Of a DNA stretch of 64,000 nucleotides, positions 49,158 to 58,586 are shown one piece after another. Source of the DNA: Tautonia plasticadhaerens (lineage in GTDB: Bacteria; Planctomycetota; Planctomycetia; Isosphaerales; Isosphaeraceae); assembly GCF_007752535.1 (NCBI RefSeq), contig NZ_CP036426.1, positions 2,232,001 to 2,296,000 on the forward strand, given 5' to 3'. Both the position numbers and the translations under genes were made by a program. The stretch's first letter is position 1; each line of letters begins with the position of its first letter. Under the pieces are notes generated by a model that did no database searches, was not told the origin of the DNA, and worked only from the letters and a program-made list of their open reading frames with translations.

Positions 49158-50594
49158 GTGAACAATCGTGCTGACCGGGCCGAGGGGCCCTCCCGGCGGA
49201 CGTTCCTGGTCGCCTCGGGTCTGGGATTCGCCGGTCTCGGCTTCGGCCGGCCCGCCCCGGCCGGGGAAGTCGAGGTCGGCCCGGGGAGGCCACTCGCGTC
49301 GGGCGGGTCGGCGAAGTCGACGATCCTCTTCTTCCTCTGCGGCGGGGCCTCGCACCTCGACACCTGGGACCTGAAGCCCGACGCCCCGGCCGAGTTCCGG
49401 GGCCCGTTCCGGCCGATCGAGACGATCGCGCCCGGCGTCCGGCTCTCCGAGCACCTCCCCCTGCTGGCGGGGCAGGCCCGGCACCTCGCGGTGGTCAACT
49501 CGGTCGGCGCCTCGGTCTCCACCAATGACCACCACGCCGGTTACTACTACAACCTCACCGGCCACCAACCCGACCCCTCGTTCCTCACCCTGGGCAACGA
49601 CCGCACCCCCCGGCCGGACGACTGGCCGTTCATGGGGACCGTCGTCGCCTCTCGACGACCGCCGCACCCGCAGCTCGTCAACGCGATCACCCTGCCCCAC
49701 ACGCCGAGCCGGGCCCCCTACACCCGCCCCGGCCAGTTCGCCGCGAAGCTCGGCGTGGAGCACGACCCCCTCTACCTGATGGGAGATCGCGCCGCGCCGC
49801 TCTCCTTCCAGGTCCCCGCGCTGACGCTCCAGGCCGAGGTCGGCCCCGATCGGCTCCTCGCCCGCCGGGACCTCCTCGGCGCGATCGACGGCGCCCGGCA
49901 CGACCTCGACCGGGCCTCCGATGTGAGGACCTATTCCACGCTGGAGCAGAAGGCCCTCGCGCTGCTCTCGTCGAGTCGGACCACCCGGGCCTTCGACCTG
50001 GCCGACGAGCCCGAGACGGTCCGGGCCCGGTACGGGGACACGGTCAACGGCATGAGCCTGCTGATGGCCCGCCGCCTCGTCGAGGCCGGGGTGCCGTTCG
50101 TCACCGTCTTCTGGATGGAGGACCAGGAGATCGCCGGCAAGTGCAAGAGCGCCGGCGGCTGGGACACCCACGGCAACAATTTCAACTGCCTGAAGGAGAA
50201 CCTGCTGCCCGAGTTCGACCGCGCCTTCTCCGGACTGATCGGCGACCTCGACGACCGGGGACTGCTCGACGAGACGCTACTGCTCGTCTCCAGCGAGATG
50301 GGCCGCGCGCCCCGGATCGGCGACCCCCGGTCCGGAGGCGAGTCCGGCGCCGGTCGGGACCACTGGACCCACTGCCAGAGCGTCCTCCTCGCCGGCGGCG
50401 GCATCCGGGGCGGCCAGACGTTCGGCAGCAGCGACCGGGTCGGCGCCTATCCCGCCGATCGCCCCCTCACCCCCGCCGACGTGACGCACACCGTCTACCA
50501 CGCCATGGGGGTGGCCGACCTGGAGGCGACCGACCTCCAGGGACGCCCCTTCAACCTCCTCGCCGAAGGGGCGCCCATCCGGGACCTGTTCTGA
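49158..50594 (+). CDS. DUF1501 protein with Tat signal
   Basis: The 478-residue protein starts with a twin-arginine signal (PSRRTFLVASGLGFAGLG) and belongs to DUF1501, an alkaline-phosphatase-like fold group (sulfatase superfamily). Conserved features include LFFLCGGASHLDTWDLKP near the start, GGWDTHGNNF and EMGRAPRIGD. In planctomycetes such genes usually sit beside DUF1549/DUF1553 cytochrome-like partners, and none is adjacent here. The start is GTG at 49158 with GAGGGGGACGCC upstream. Biochemical role unknown. Confidence 0.92.
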   Translation: MNNRADRAEGPSRRTFLVASGLGFAGLGFGRPAPAGEVEVGPGRPLASGGSAKSTILFFLCGGASHLDTWDLKPDAPAEFRGPFRPIETIAPGVRLSEHLPLLAGQARHLAVVNSVGASVSTNDHHAGYYYNLTGHQPDPSFLTLGNDRTPRPDDWPFMGTVVASRRPPHPQLVNAITLPHTPSRAPYTRPGQFAAKLGVEHDPLYLMGDRAAPLSFQVPALTLQAEVGPDRLLARRDLLGAIDGARHDLDRASDVRTYSTLEQKALALLSSSRTTRAFDLADEPETVRARYGDTVNGMSLLMARRLVEAGVPFVTVFWMEDQEIAGKCKSAGGWDTHGNNFNCLKENLLPEFDRAFSGLIGDLDDRGLLDETLLLVSSEMGRAPRIGDPRSGGESGAGRDHWTHCQSVLLAGGGIRGGQTFGSSDRVGAYPADRPLTPADVTHTVYHAMGVADLEATDLQGRPFNLLAEGAPIRDLF

Positions 50595-50620
50595 TCCCCG
50601 ATCCTCTCGAAAGGGCGGAT

Positions 50621-50642
50621 GGGCGTCGGGCCGACGACGCCC
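50621..50642. terminator. Hairpin between convergent genes
   Basis: GGGCGTCG (50621-50628) and CGACGCCC (50635-50642) form an 8-bp stem with a 6-nt loop in the 58-bp gap between the DUF1501 gene and the convergent LamG gene. It could stop transcripts from both sides. Confidence 0.6.
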
Positions 50643-50652
50643 TCCACCTCCC

Positions 50653-53565
50653 TCATCGCCCCCCCGTCACCTCCCCTTCGCCCGAACCGGCCGGGTGCAG
50701 GGCATGGATCGTCGCGTAGAGGTCGAAGCGGAGCGGCGACCCGTCCCCGGCGATCAGGTCGGTGGCGAGCCAGAACTGGTCGACGTGCGCCATGCCCTCG
50801 ATCCGGAGGAAGACGCCCCGGCCGTCGGCCGTCGGCTCGGCGGAGGCGATCGGCACGGGGTTGTGGCCGATCCGATCGGGGTCCTCGGCCGAGTAGTGGA
50901 ACGACCCGTAGGTCCCCGTCCAGCGATAGTTCCAGCGCTCGGCCCTGTAGCGGCGGGGGTCGGAGGCGGATTCCGGGTCGATCGGCCGGGAGAAGGTCAC
51001 GAGGATGCCATCCTCCTGCGCCCGGAAGGACGCCGGCATGTGGATCGGCCGATCGGTGTAACGGACGCGCTGGAAGCTGCCGTCGGTCGCGGCCCCGGTC
51101 TGCCAGCCGTTGAGGCCCACGACGTAGAGCTGCCCGTCGCTCGGGCTGAACTCGGCCTCGCCCGACCCGGAGAGGAACGTCAGGCCGGGGAAGCGCACCG
51201 TGGCGGCCTGCGGGACGCCGCCGACCTCGTCTTGGAGCACCGAGAGCAGCGTGCAACGCCCCCAGGAGAGGTGGAGCATGCCTCCCCGGTGGTAATCCCC
51301 CCAGCGGTCCCCGGTGTACCAGAGCTGGCCGCCGCTGGAGTTGTCGGCCACCTTCGGGATGTAGCAGAGCGGGGGATCCGGCCGGACCCCGTCCGGCGCC
51401 TCGCCCGCGGAGCCGAGGAAGCCGTAGAAGCCCCCCTCCCGGACCAGGTCGATCTTCGACGAGGGCACCCAGTTCCCCTCGTTGTCCGCCGCCGTCACCT
51501 GCCCCTCGGGCCCGACCCCCAGGCCGTACGGGTGCCGGAACCCCCGGGCGAAGACGGAGAGGTTTGATCCGTCGGCCGAGACCTTCAGCAGGGCGCTCCC
51601 ATGCGGCCCCCCGCCGGACTTGAGGAAGTAGAAGTTCCCCTCCGGGTCGGTCTCCAGCCTCATGGCGTAGGCGTGGTCCGCCCCTTCGATGATCAGGTCG
51701 TGATTGAACGACTCGTAGAAATCGGCCTCGCCGTCCCCGTCCTCGTCGTGCAACCGGGTGAGCTGGTCCCGTCCCAGGACGACCACCTCGCCCTCCACTA
51801 CCTTCAGGCCGAGCGGCTGGTACAACCCCGTGGCGAACCGCTGCCAGGAGACGCGGCCGAGCCCGGCGTCGAGCCCCCGGACGACCCAGACGTCGCCGTG
51901 GGCCGTCGCCAGGGCCGCATCCCCATTCGGGAAGAAATCCAGGGCGCTGACGAAGAAGAGCGCATTGAAGGGATTCGCCTGCGGGACGGAGATCGTGTCG
52001 ATCACGAAGGGGGATTGCCCGTCGTCCTCCCCCAGGGTGCCCCCGGTGACGATCGGCTCTCCCCACCGTCGGGGGCCGGGACCCCGGAGGGCCTCGAAGT
52101 CGGGCGCCTCGGGCTTCGACCGGGCCAGCCCCCGGAAGTCGTCGAGCCGGTCGACCCGCCCCGACCAGAGCAGGGCGGTCCCCGACCAGGCCGCCCCCGC
52201 CTCGATCGGCGCGATCACGTCGCCCCCCCGCAACTCCAGGGAGGACGCCCCCTCGTCGACCCGGAGCGCGACGGCCTGGGCGGTGCCGTCCTCGGCCGTC
52301 GCCGAGGCGATCATCACCCCGTCCTCGACCCGGACCGAGGGCGTCCCCTCCAGCTCGGCCAGCGTCAGCCAGGCGGCCGTCGAGAGGCCTTCGGCCCGGA
52401 GGTGGCGGGCGACGGCGACGACCTCGCCGAGCCGTTCCTCCGTCCCGACCTCCTCGACCGTCCCCCCGAGGATGCCGGAGGTGAGCAGCACCCGATCCCC
52501 GTGGAGACGCAATCCCCGATAATCGACCTCCGATCGGTCCAGCGGCCTCGGCGGCGCCCCCGGGCCCTCCGGCGGGTGCCGCCACGTCTTGGAAGGGTCG
52601 ACGTACGAGAGTACGCCCCCCCCGAGGACTGGCTTCCGCAGGAGTCCGAACCGCAGCGGGTCGATCTCCAACGTCGCGTCGGCCACCCCGGCCACGACCG
52701 CGCAGCGTTCCTGGTCGAACAGCGTGGCGGTCGAGCGGTCGGGGCCCAGGAACACGGCCATCGCCTTCGGGCCGACCTGGAGCCCGGGGAGCCGGATCGA
52801 GTGGGTCAGGAACGGCCCCTTGTCCGTCTCCTGCCATCGGCCGTCGATCCAGTCGTCGTCCGTCTCGAACTCGTAGGCGCCGTAGCGGTGCGGATAGGGC
52901 AGGCCGGCCTGGTTCGTCTCGCCCCCGGGGGTCCACCGGGCGAGGTACTCGGCCTCCGACTCGTCGAAGCTCCAGAGGGCGATCGTCCGGTCATCCGACA
53001 CGAGGGGGCCCTCCGGCGGCGCCACGATCTCCCGGACTCCGGCCGAGACCCGGACGTCGTCGATCAGCGCCCAGACCGGGCTCCGGTCCTCGATCCGGGT
53101 GCCGACGGCCAGCCCGCTCCGCTGCGAGGGGACCGCCCTGGAGGCGACCGGCCGATCGGCCAGCAGTTCGCCGTCGACCAGGATCCCGACCCGGTCCGGG
53201 CCCAGTTGCACGGCGACGTGGTGCCAACGCCCGTCCCCCAGGGTGCCCCCGGCCACCACGAGGGGAGGGTCGAGCGCGGGGGACACGAAGGCGACGTCGG
53301 CGGTCCCGGGCAGGACGACCAGCTCCCAGTGGGTGCCCGAGGTCGGCGCCTCGTTCGAGAGCAGGACCGCCCCGGCATCCCGGTCGAGCAGCCGGGCCCA
53401 CAGCTCGACGGTGATCGGCCGGGCCTCCAACCGGGCGTCGGCCGGGGCGATGGAGCCGCCGGTCCGGGCGTCGAGCGCCTGGCCGAATCGGCCGTCGACG
53501 AGCCGGGGCGCGTCGTCGCCCGGGGCGAGGGGGCAGAGGAGGAGCAGCAACGCGATCGGCGTCAT
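50653..53565 (-). CDS. Secreted LamG and beta-propeller protein
   Basis: The 970-residue protein has a signal peptide (MTPIALLLLLCPLAPG), an N-terminal LamG-like jelly-roll (about 30-200, with WHHVAVQLGPDRVGILVDG) and a long middle and C-terminal part of the planctomycete DUF6797/membrane-bound dehydrogenase type. The latter includes GDVWVVRGLDAG, LTRLHDEDGDGEADFYE, FYFLKSGGGPHGS, FARGFRHPYGLGVGPEG and TAADNEGNWVPSS, repeated blades of a sugar-dehydrogenase-like propeller. No cytochrome CxxCH is seen. A role in polysaccharide binding or oxidation is inference. The ATG at 53565 is preferred over a GTG at 53583 because the signal peptide begins there. Confidence 0.85.
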   Translation of the reverse strand: MTPIALLLLLCPLAPGDDAPRLVDGRFGQALDARTGGSIAPADARLEARPITVELWARLLDRDAGAVLLSNEAPTSGTHWELVVLPGTADVAFVSPALDPPLVVAGGTLGDGRWHHVAVQLGPDRVGILVDGELLADRPVASRAVPSQRSGLAVGTRIEDRSPVWALIDDVRVSAGVREIVAPPEGPLVSDDRTIALWSFDESEAEYLARWTPGGETNQAGLPYPHRYGAYEFETDDDWIDGRWQETDKGPFLTHSIRLPGLQVGPKAMAVFLGPDRSTATLFDQERCAVVAGVADATLEIDPLRFGLLRKPVLGGGVLSYVDPSKTWRHPPEGPGAPPRPLDRSEVDYRGLRLHGDRVLLTSGILGGTVEEVGTEERLGEVVAVARHLRAEGLSTAAWLTLAELEGTPSVRVEDGVMIASATAEDGTAQAVALRVDEGASSLELRGGDVIAPIEAGAAWSGTALLWSGRVDRLDDFRGLARSKPEAPDFEALRGPGPRRWGEPIVTGGTLGEDDGQSPFVIDTISVPQANPFNALFFVSALDFFPNGDAALATAHGDVWVVRGLDAGLGRVSWQRFATGLYQPLGLKVVEGEVVVLGRDQLTRLHDEDGDGEADFYESFNHDLIIEGADHAYAMRLETDPEGNFYFLKSGGGPHGSALLKVSADGSNLSVFARGFRHPYGLGVGPEGQVTAADNEGNWVPSSKIDLVREGGFYGFLGSAGEAPDGVRPDPPLCYIPKVADNSSGGQLWYTGDRWGDYHRGGMLHLSWGRCTLLSVLQDEVGGVPQAATVRFPGLTFLSGSGEAEFSPSDGQLYVVGLNGWQTGAATDGSFQRVRYTDRPIHMPASFRAQEDGILVTFSRPIDPESASDPRRYRAERWNYRWTGTYGSFHYSAEDPDRIGHNPVPIASAEPTADGRGVFLRIEGMAHVDQFWLATDLIAGDGSPLRFDLYATIHALHPAGSGEGEVTGGR

Positions 53566-54088
53566 GGGGGGCGTCCTCGGCACTCGGGAGGGCGGGCGGA
53601 GGGGGGGGAGGTCCGCGGGCCCCCGGTGTCGGGCGAGGGGGCGGCGTTCGCGGCCCCCCCGGTCGCCCGTCGCCCCGCGTGCCGGGGCGGTCCGGGGGGC
53701 CCGGATGAGACGGCCGGTCGGCCCGGCCCGTCATCCCCGCATTATGCTCGGCCCCCGCCCCGGCCGATACCTCCTGCCTCCACCGGGGCGGGGTCGCTGA
53801 CGCGGACCGGCCCGCCGGCCCGGACGCGTCGACGCATGCGCCCGACGGCCGATCCGGGCGTCCCCGTCGTCCCGTTGGCCCGGGAGCCGACCGCCCGCTC
53901 CCGTCGGGAGCGGCGTCCCCGGGGTCCTCCGGCTGGATCACCGACCGCCCCGCGACCGCCCCGACCCCCAGAACGGGCCCCGGCCCCGGGCCGCCCCGGG
54001 GGGAGGCGGACCGGGGCCGGGGCCCTTCGTCGATCAGCTCGGATCCCGATCGAGGTCGATCGGTCGTCACGGTTCGGTTCGGTTCGGT
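53566..54088. other. Intergenic region with pentamer repeat at its edge
   Basis: These 523 bp lie between the start of the LamG gene and the end of the metzincin-like gene, both on the minus strand. The translations in all frames are low complexity and no gene was recognised. The promoter of the LamG gene should be here. Confidence 0.4.
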
Positions 54089-54090
54089 TC
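54071..54090. repeat. (GGTTC)4 microsatellite
   Basis: Four exact GGTTC pentamers end at the stop codon of the metzincin-like gene, whose TGA spans 54089-54091. Slippage here would change the last codon and stop context only marginally. Confidence 0.85.
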
Positions 54091-55396
54091 AGCCCCGGGC
54101 CCGCCGCCATCGGCGGCCCGACCAGGAGGCGCCCAGCAGCGTGATGGCCCACATGGCCAACGTGGCGGGCTCGGGGGTGGCGTGGGCCCCATTGGGGTGG
54201 CAGGAGCAGCCTTGGCCGTGCGACGGGAGCTGGGCCCCGGCCAGCGTCAGGTCATCCCAGCGACCCTGGAAGTCGGCCGAGGAGAGCAGGGCGACGGCGT
54301 CGCCGCTGAAGGCGAGGTCCTCGTCGGTCAGCAGGTCCCAGGGGATGGTCCCCGAGTCGATCGTCTCCCCGCTCTCATGGTGGAAGTCGACCCCGAAGGT
54401 GTGCATCAGCTCGTGGGAGATGTTGTTGGCGACGGCCGTCTCCAGGTCGTCGACCGAGTCGATCGCCGCGGTGTCGAAGTTGTCGAGGAAGGTGAAGCCG
54501 TCCCCGCCGATGTCGGCCAGGCCGATGGCCTGGGTGTTGTCCTTCGCCAGGGCGCCGGAGACGACGCTCAGGGTGTGGGAGGCCGGGCCGGGCTCGGAGA
54601 TCAGGTCGACGTCGATGCCGCTGCTCCGGAATCGGTCCTCGACCTTGGCGACCACGTCGGCCTTGAATCCCTGCTGCTCCTGGGCGTTCGGGGCCCGGCC
54701 GAGCAGGTCGGAGACGACCGGGCTGCGGTGCCAGGCCGCGGGCTCGCCCTCGGCGAGGGATTCCGCCGCGGGGAAGGGGCCGTCGGAGAAATTCAGGTAG
54801 GCGTCGGCGGGCTCCTCGGGGGTCGGTGGCGGGGGGGAGGCCGGTCGAGGGGTAATCGGCCGGGCCGGAGTGGGCTTCGGGGCCGCCGTGGGCCTGGGGG
54901 CCGGGGCCGGCTTCGGGGCCGAGACGGGCCTGGGGGCCGGGGAGGGGGCCGGGGCCTGCATCGGCTCCGGGGTCGGCGGCGCCACGACCCCGCCCCCCCC
55001 GAAGAACGAACCCAGCACGAGGGGCTGATAGGGGACGAACCGGGCCCGGGTGGGGGCCGACGGCGGCGGGGGGGGCGCCGGGGCCGAGGCCTGCTCGACC
55101 GCCGGGGCCGGGGAACCGACCGTCGCCGAGCCGACGGACCAGCCCGCCAGCCGCATGGGGGTCAGCAGCAGCGGCTGATCCAGTTGCCCGGAGTTCCGGG
55201 CGTAGAACTCGGGATAGCTCTCCTCGACGCGGTCGACGACCTCGTCCTTCCGCTCCTGGCGACCCTGGAGCGTCTCGCCAACCCGTTCCAGCGTGCTCCA
55301 GGGGCCGACCACCTGGGTCGGCTGGGCCGAAGCAGCGCCGGCCACCCCGAGGGCGGCCAGGACCGGGACGATGAGCGAGAACCTTCGGACCATCAT
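54089..55396 (-). CDS. PEP-CTERM-anchored metzincin-like metalloprotease
   Basis: The 435-residue protein has a signal peptide (about 1-24), a region with an amphipathic segment, a Pro/Ala/Lys-rich linker (about 95-195) and a folded domain (about 198-395). The domain contains NNISHELMHTFGVDFH: HELMHTFGVDFH at 328-339 fits HExxHxxGxxH, the three zinc-binding His and catalytic Glu of metzincins. A PEP-CTERM tail (ATPEPATLAMWAITLLGAS, then RRWRRARG) closes the chain. No clear Met-turn was identified; MWAI in the tail is not one. The ATG at 55396 has GGAGG 6 nt upstream. Protease activity is inferred from the motif. Confidence 0.8.
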   Translation of the reverse strand: MMVRRFSLIVPVLAALGVAGAASAQPTQVVGPWSTLERVGETLQGRQERKDEVVDRVEESYPEFYARNSGQLDQPLLLTPMRLAGWSVGSATVGSPAPAVEQASAPAPPPPPSAPTRARFVPYQPLVLGSFFGGGGVVAPPTPEPMQAPAPSPAPRPVSAPKPAPAPRPTAAPKPTPARPITPRPASPPPPTPEEPADAYLNFSDGPFPAAESLAEGEPAAWHRSPVVSDLLGRAPNAQEQQGFKADVVAKVEDRFRSSGIDVDLISEPGPASHTLSVVSGALAKDNTQAIGLADIGGDGFTFLDNFDTAAIDSVDDLETAVANNISHELMHTFGVDFHHESGETIDSGTIPWDLLTDEDLAFSGDAVALLSSADFQGRWDDLTLAGAQLPSHGQGCSCHPNGAHATPEPATLAMWAITLLGASWSGRRWRRARG

Positions 55397-55945
55397 CGTC
55401 GACCTCCGTGTCTTCCGACGGCCGACCGCACTTCCTGGCGGAACGGCTGGCCGGGGACGTCGTCGCCCCGGCAACGGCTTCGAGCGAGAGAAGGGAACGA
55501 GGGGGAGTGAGAATCGAGGGGACATTCTCTGGTAGCACAACGCGTGCCGGACGGCCAGAATCGACCGAAGCCCGACCTCGCTTCCCCCCTGAACTCCACC
55601 GCAACCCCTTGCCAACGAACCGGAAACGGCCGCCGCTCGGTCCCCGGGCCGGCAATGGGCCGGACGCCCTCCCCCAGGAGGATCGACATCCGGCCCTCCC
55701 GATTTTGACAATGGGTTGGTAAAAAACGGGTTGCAACGACCTTGCCGGTCGTCGGGCATTCGCCTCGCGAGCCCCCCGGCGAACGGGTCGCCGGCCCGAC
55801 TCGGGGACGCTTGCCCGGGCTCGGCCCGACCCGGCAGGGCTCGGGTGCTTGACACGGTCATGGCAGCGTGCCATCCCTGGTTCGAGGCCGGCGAACCCGC
55901 CGGCGCCCGGCGTCCGCCCCGACTCGACACCCCTGAGGCCCAGGA
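55397..55945. other. Divergent intergenic region
   Basis: These 549 bp separate the metzincin-like gene (minus) and the PHP-domain gene (plus). TTGACA occurs at 55705-55710 in an AT-richer patch with an A-run, and again at 55849-55854 beside the inverted repeat ATGGCA-GCG-TGCCAT (55860-55874). No good -10 box at 16-18 bp accompanies either, so they are candidates only. Confidence 0.4.
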
Positions 55946-57289
55946 ATGACCCCCTCGCCCCGACCTCCCCGATGGCCGTCGATGCTGCTCGCGCTGTCGT
56001 TGCTGCCGATCCCCGCCCCGAGCCGGGCCCAGGGGGAGGACCCGATCGTCCCCGCCGACCCTCCCGCCCGGTGGTGGAAGGGGAACCTGCACACGCACTC
56101 CTTCTGGAGCGACGGCAACGACTTCCCCGAGATGATCGTCGACTGGTATCGCCGCCGCGACTATCACTTCCTCGCCCTCTCCGACCACAACGTCCTCAGC
56201 CAGGGGGCCCGCTGGATGGACCGCGACGAGGTCGACCGCCGCTCCGGCGGCCGGGCCTTCGAGCGCTACCTCGAGCGGTTCGGGGAGCACTGGGTCGAGA
56301 CCCGGGAGATCGACGGCCTCTCCCAGGTCCGGCTCCAGCCCCTGGTCGAATACCGGGCCCTGGTCGAGCAGGCCGGCCGCTTCCTGCTGATCCAGGGCGA
56401 GGAGATCACCGACCGCTTCGAGCGCAAGCCGATCCACATGAACGCGAGCAACCTCGCCGAGCGGATCCCGCCGCAGGGGGGCGGCTCGGTCGTCGAGGTG
56501 ATCGACAACAACCTCAAGGCCGTGGAGGAGCAGGCGGAGCGGCTGGGGATCCCGATCCTCGCCCACCTGAACCACCCGAACTTCGGCTACGCGATCACCG
56601 CGGAGGAGCTGGCCGAGGCCGGCCGGGAGCAGTTCGTCGAGGTCTACAACGGGCACCCCGACGTCCACCACCTGGGGGACGAGCACCACGCCCCGGTCGA
56701 GCGGATGTGGGACATCGCCAACACCCTCCGGGTCGCCGCCATGGGGGTCCGGCCCCTGATGGGGCTGGCCACCGACGACAGCCACCAGTACTTCGGCACC
56801 GAGGGCTCCTCCCCCGGCCGGGGCTGGATCATGGTCCGGGCCCGACACCTCACCCCCGAGTCGATCATCGACGCCATCGAGGCCGGCGACTTCTACGCCT
56901 CCAGCGGCGTCACCCTGCGGGACGTCCGATTCGACCGCGAGGCCGGCGTCCTCGACGTCGAGGTCGAGCCCGAGCCGGGGTCCTCGTACTCCGTCGCCTT
57001 CGTCGGCACCCGGGCGGGCGTCGACCCGACCGCCGAGCCCGTGACCGACGCGGACGGCAAGCCGCTCGGAGTGACCGGCCGCTACACCGACGAGATCGGC
57101 CGGGTGCTCGCCACCGTCGAGGGGACGAACGCCCGCTACGAGCTGGCCGGAGACGAGCTGTACGTCAGGGCTGTCGTCACCTCCAGCCTGCCCCCCGACA
57201 ACCCCTCGTTCGAGGGCCAGCGCCGGCAGGCCTGGACCCAGCCCGTCGGCTGGGAGTCGAGGATCGACCGCCCCGGCGAAGCCGATTGA
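55946..57289 (+). CDS. Secreted PHP-domain metal-dependent phosphoesterase-like protein
   Basis: The 447-residue protein has a signal peptide (about 1-29) and a PHP-type polymerase/histidinol-phosphatase-like domain with its metal ligands: NLHTHSFWSDG (His49, His51), ALSDHN, a QGEE segment, AHLNHPN and ATDDSHQYF. The C-terminal 100 residues form a beta-rich domain. It probably cleaves phosphoester bonds outside the cytoplasm; the substrate is unknown. The gene stands alone between convergent and divergent neighbours. The 327 bp downstream to the methyltransferase stop hold no recognisable gene. Confidence 0.88.
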   Translation: MTPSPRPPRWPSMLLALSLLPIPAPSRAQGEDPIVPADPPARWWKGNLHTHSFWSDGNDFPEMIVDWYRRRDYHFLALSDHNVLSQGARWMDRDEVDRRSGGRAFERYLERFGEHWVETREIDGLSQVRLQPLVEYRALVEQAGRFLLIQGEEITDRFERKPIHMNASNLAERIPPQGGGSVVEVIDNNLKAVEEQAERLGIPILAHLNHPNFGYAITAEELAEAGREQFVEVYNGHPDVHHLGDEHHAPVERMWDIANTLRVAAMGVRPLMGLATDDSHQYFGTEGSSPGRGWIMVRARHLTPESIIDAIEAGDFYASSGVTLRDVRFDREAGVLDVEVEPEPGSSYSVAFVGTRAGVDPTAEPVTDADGKPLGVTGRYTDEIGRVLATVEGTNARYELAGDELYVRAVVTSSLPPDNPSFEGQRRQAWTQPVGWESRIDRPGEAD

Positions 57290-57616
57290 CCCGCCCGGCC
57301 CGGACGACCGGGCCCGAGTCGGATCGACTTCGAGGAAGGATGGGCGGGCACGCCGGGTCCGGTTCAAGGCGAGGCCTCCAGGGGTCCCGATCGTCCCCGA
57401 TCGACTCGATCGTCGCCACCAGGTGGGACGGGCGGGGTCGAGCGTGATCCTCTCCCGCCCTCCGGGCTCTCCCCGACGATCGGCGAGGGAGGCCGGCCGG
57501 CCATCGGCCGGAGAGGAGGCACGAGGGCCCCGGCCGGCCGACCGCGCACCACGACCCCCCCACCGGGGGCGGGTCGACCCCCCGGGGGGACCGGCCGCGG
57601 TCGGTTCGAGTCCCGC

Positions 57617-58462
57617 TCAGCGCCGGGCCGCCAGCTCGGCGTCGGCCCGCTTCCTCGCCAGCACGAAGATCGTGTGGCGATCGGCCCACGGCGAGCCGAG
57701 CCAGGCGATCAGCTTCAGGAGCGGGAAGGTCAGCACCGTCAGCGGCAGGATCGCCGATCGGAAGACCTTGTGCTGGATCCGGGTCACGAGCGTCGTGCCC
57801 AGGGTGCCGAATCGGAGGTGGTCGACCGGTTCCAGCCCGCACTCCTCGACCAGCCGTTCGAGCTGTCCCAGCGTGTACCCGTTGCGGACGTGCCAGCCGT
57901 CCTCGGTCCGGGTCACCCGCAGGTGGTCGGCGTTCCCCTGGTAGTCGCGGTCGGGGGTGCTGATGTAGACGAGCCCGTCGTCATTGAGCAGCTCCCGGAG
58001 CTGGAGCAGCGCGGCCCGGTCGTCCCGGATGTGCTCGATCACGTCGAAGAGCAGGATCTGGTCGAACGACCCGACCGCCCCGGGATCCCGGGCCAGGTCG
58101 TCGAGCCGCTGGACGCGGAACTCCATCGCCTCGCCGATCGGGCCGAGGAACTCGGCCATCTCCTCGCAGGAGCGGCGTTCCCAGTCGTGGATCGTGATCC
58201 CCAGGCAGGAGGCGCCCCGGCGGGCGGCCTCGAAGGCGAAGTAGGCGTTGCCGCAGCCGCAGTCGAGCGTGCGGACCGGGGCCTCGGGGGTGCCGTGCTG
58301 GAGCATCTTCACCACGGCCGCCTTGTCCCGGCTGACCCAGTTGATCCCCGGCCAGAGCCAGTACTTCAGGGTCAACCGCAGCCGGGTCGCCAGGCCCGGC
58401 GACGTGCGGCCCGACCGGGCGGCCGGGCCGAAGGCGTGGGGGGCGGGTCCGATGCCGGCCAT
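57617..58462 (-). CDS. Class I SAM-dependent methyltransferase
   Basis: The 281-residue protein has the SAM-binding motif I LDCGCGNAYFAFEAA (about 66-80), an acidic motif II region (GITIHDWERR), DQILLFDVIEHI (motif with the DVIEH of UbiE-like enzymes) and STPDRDYQG. The C-terminal part has a hydrophobic segment (ILPLTVLTFPLLKLIAWLG) suggesting membrane association. The methyl acceptor is unknown. The ATG at 58462 is clearly favoured over that at 58495: GAAGGAG lies 8 nt upstream. Confidence 0.9.
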   Translation of the reverse strand: MAGIGPAPHAFGPAARSGRTSPGLATRLRLTLKYWLWPGINWVSRDKAAVVKMLQHGTPEAPVRTLDCGCGNAYFAFEAARRGASCLGITIHDWERRSCEEMAEFLGPIGEAMEFRVQRLDDLARDPGAVGSFDQILLFDVIEHIRDDRAALLQLRELLNDDGLVYISTPDRDYQGNADHLRVTRTEDGWHVRNGYTLGQLERLVEECGLEPVDHLRFGTLGTTLVTRIQHKVFRSAILPLTVLTFPLLKLIAWLGSPWADRHTIFVLARKRADAELAARR

Positions 58463-58586
58463 GGTGTCGACTCCTTCGACGTCTCGGGGGTCCATCCTGG
58501 GGGCGAGATCCGAACGGGCGACCGGACGGTATCAGATCGCCCGGGGCCGGGCAAGGGGAGCTGGAGACGTCGGGACAGGCCCCCGC

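Noticed and set aside
55705-55730. TTGACA followed by an A-run as a promoter for the PHP-domain gene
   Set aside because: No acceptable -10 box occurs at 16-18 bp spacing.
57601-57625. tRNA T-loop-like string GGTTCGAGTCC
   Set aside because: No matching acceptor, D-arm or anticodon arm lies at tRNA distance, and the string overlaps the methyltransferase stop.
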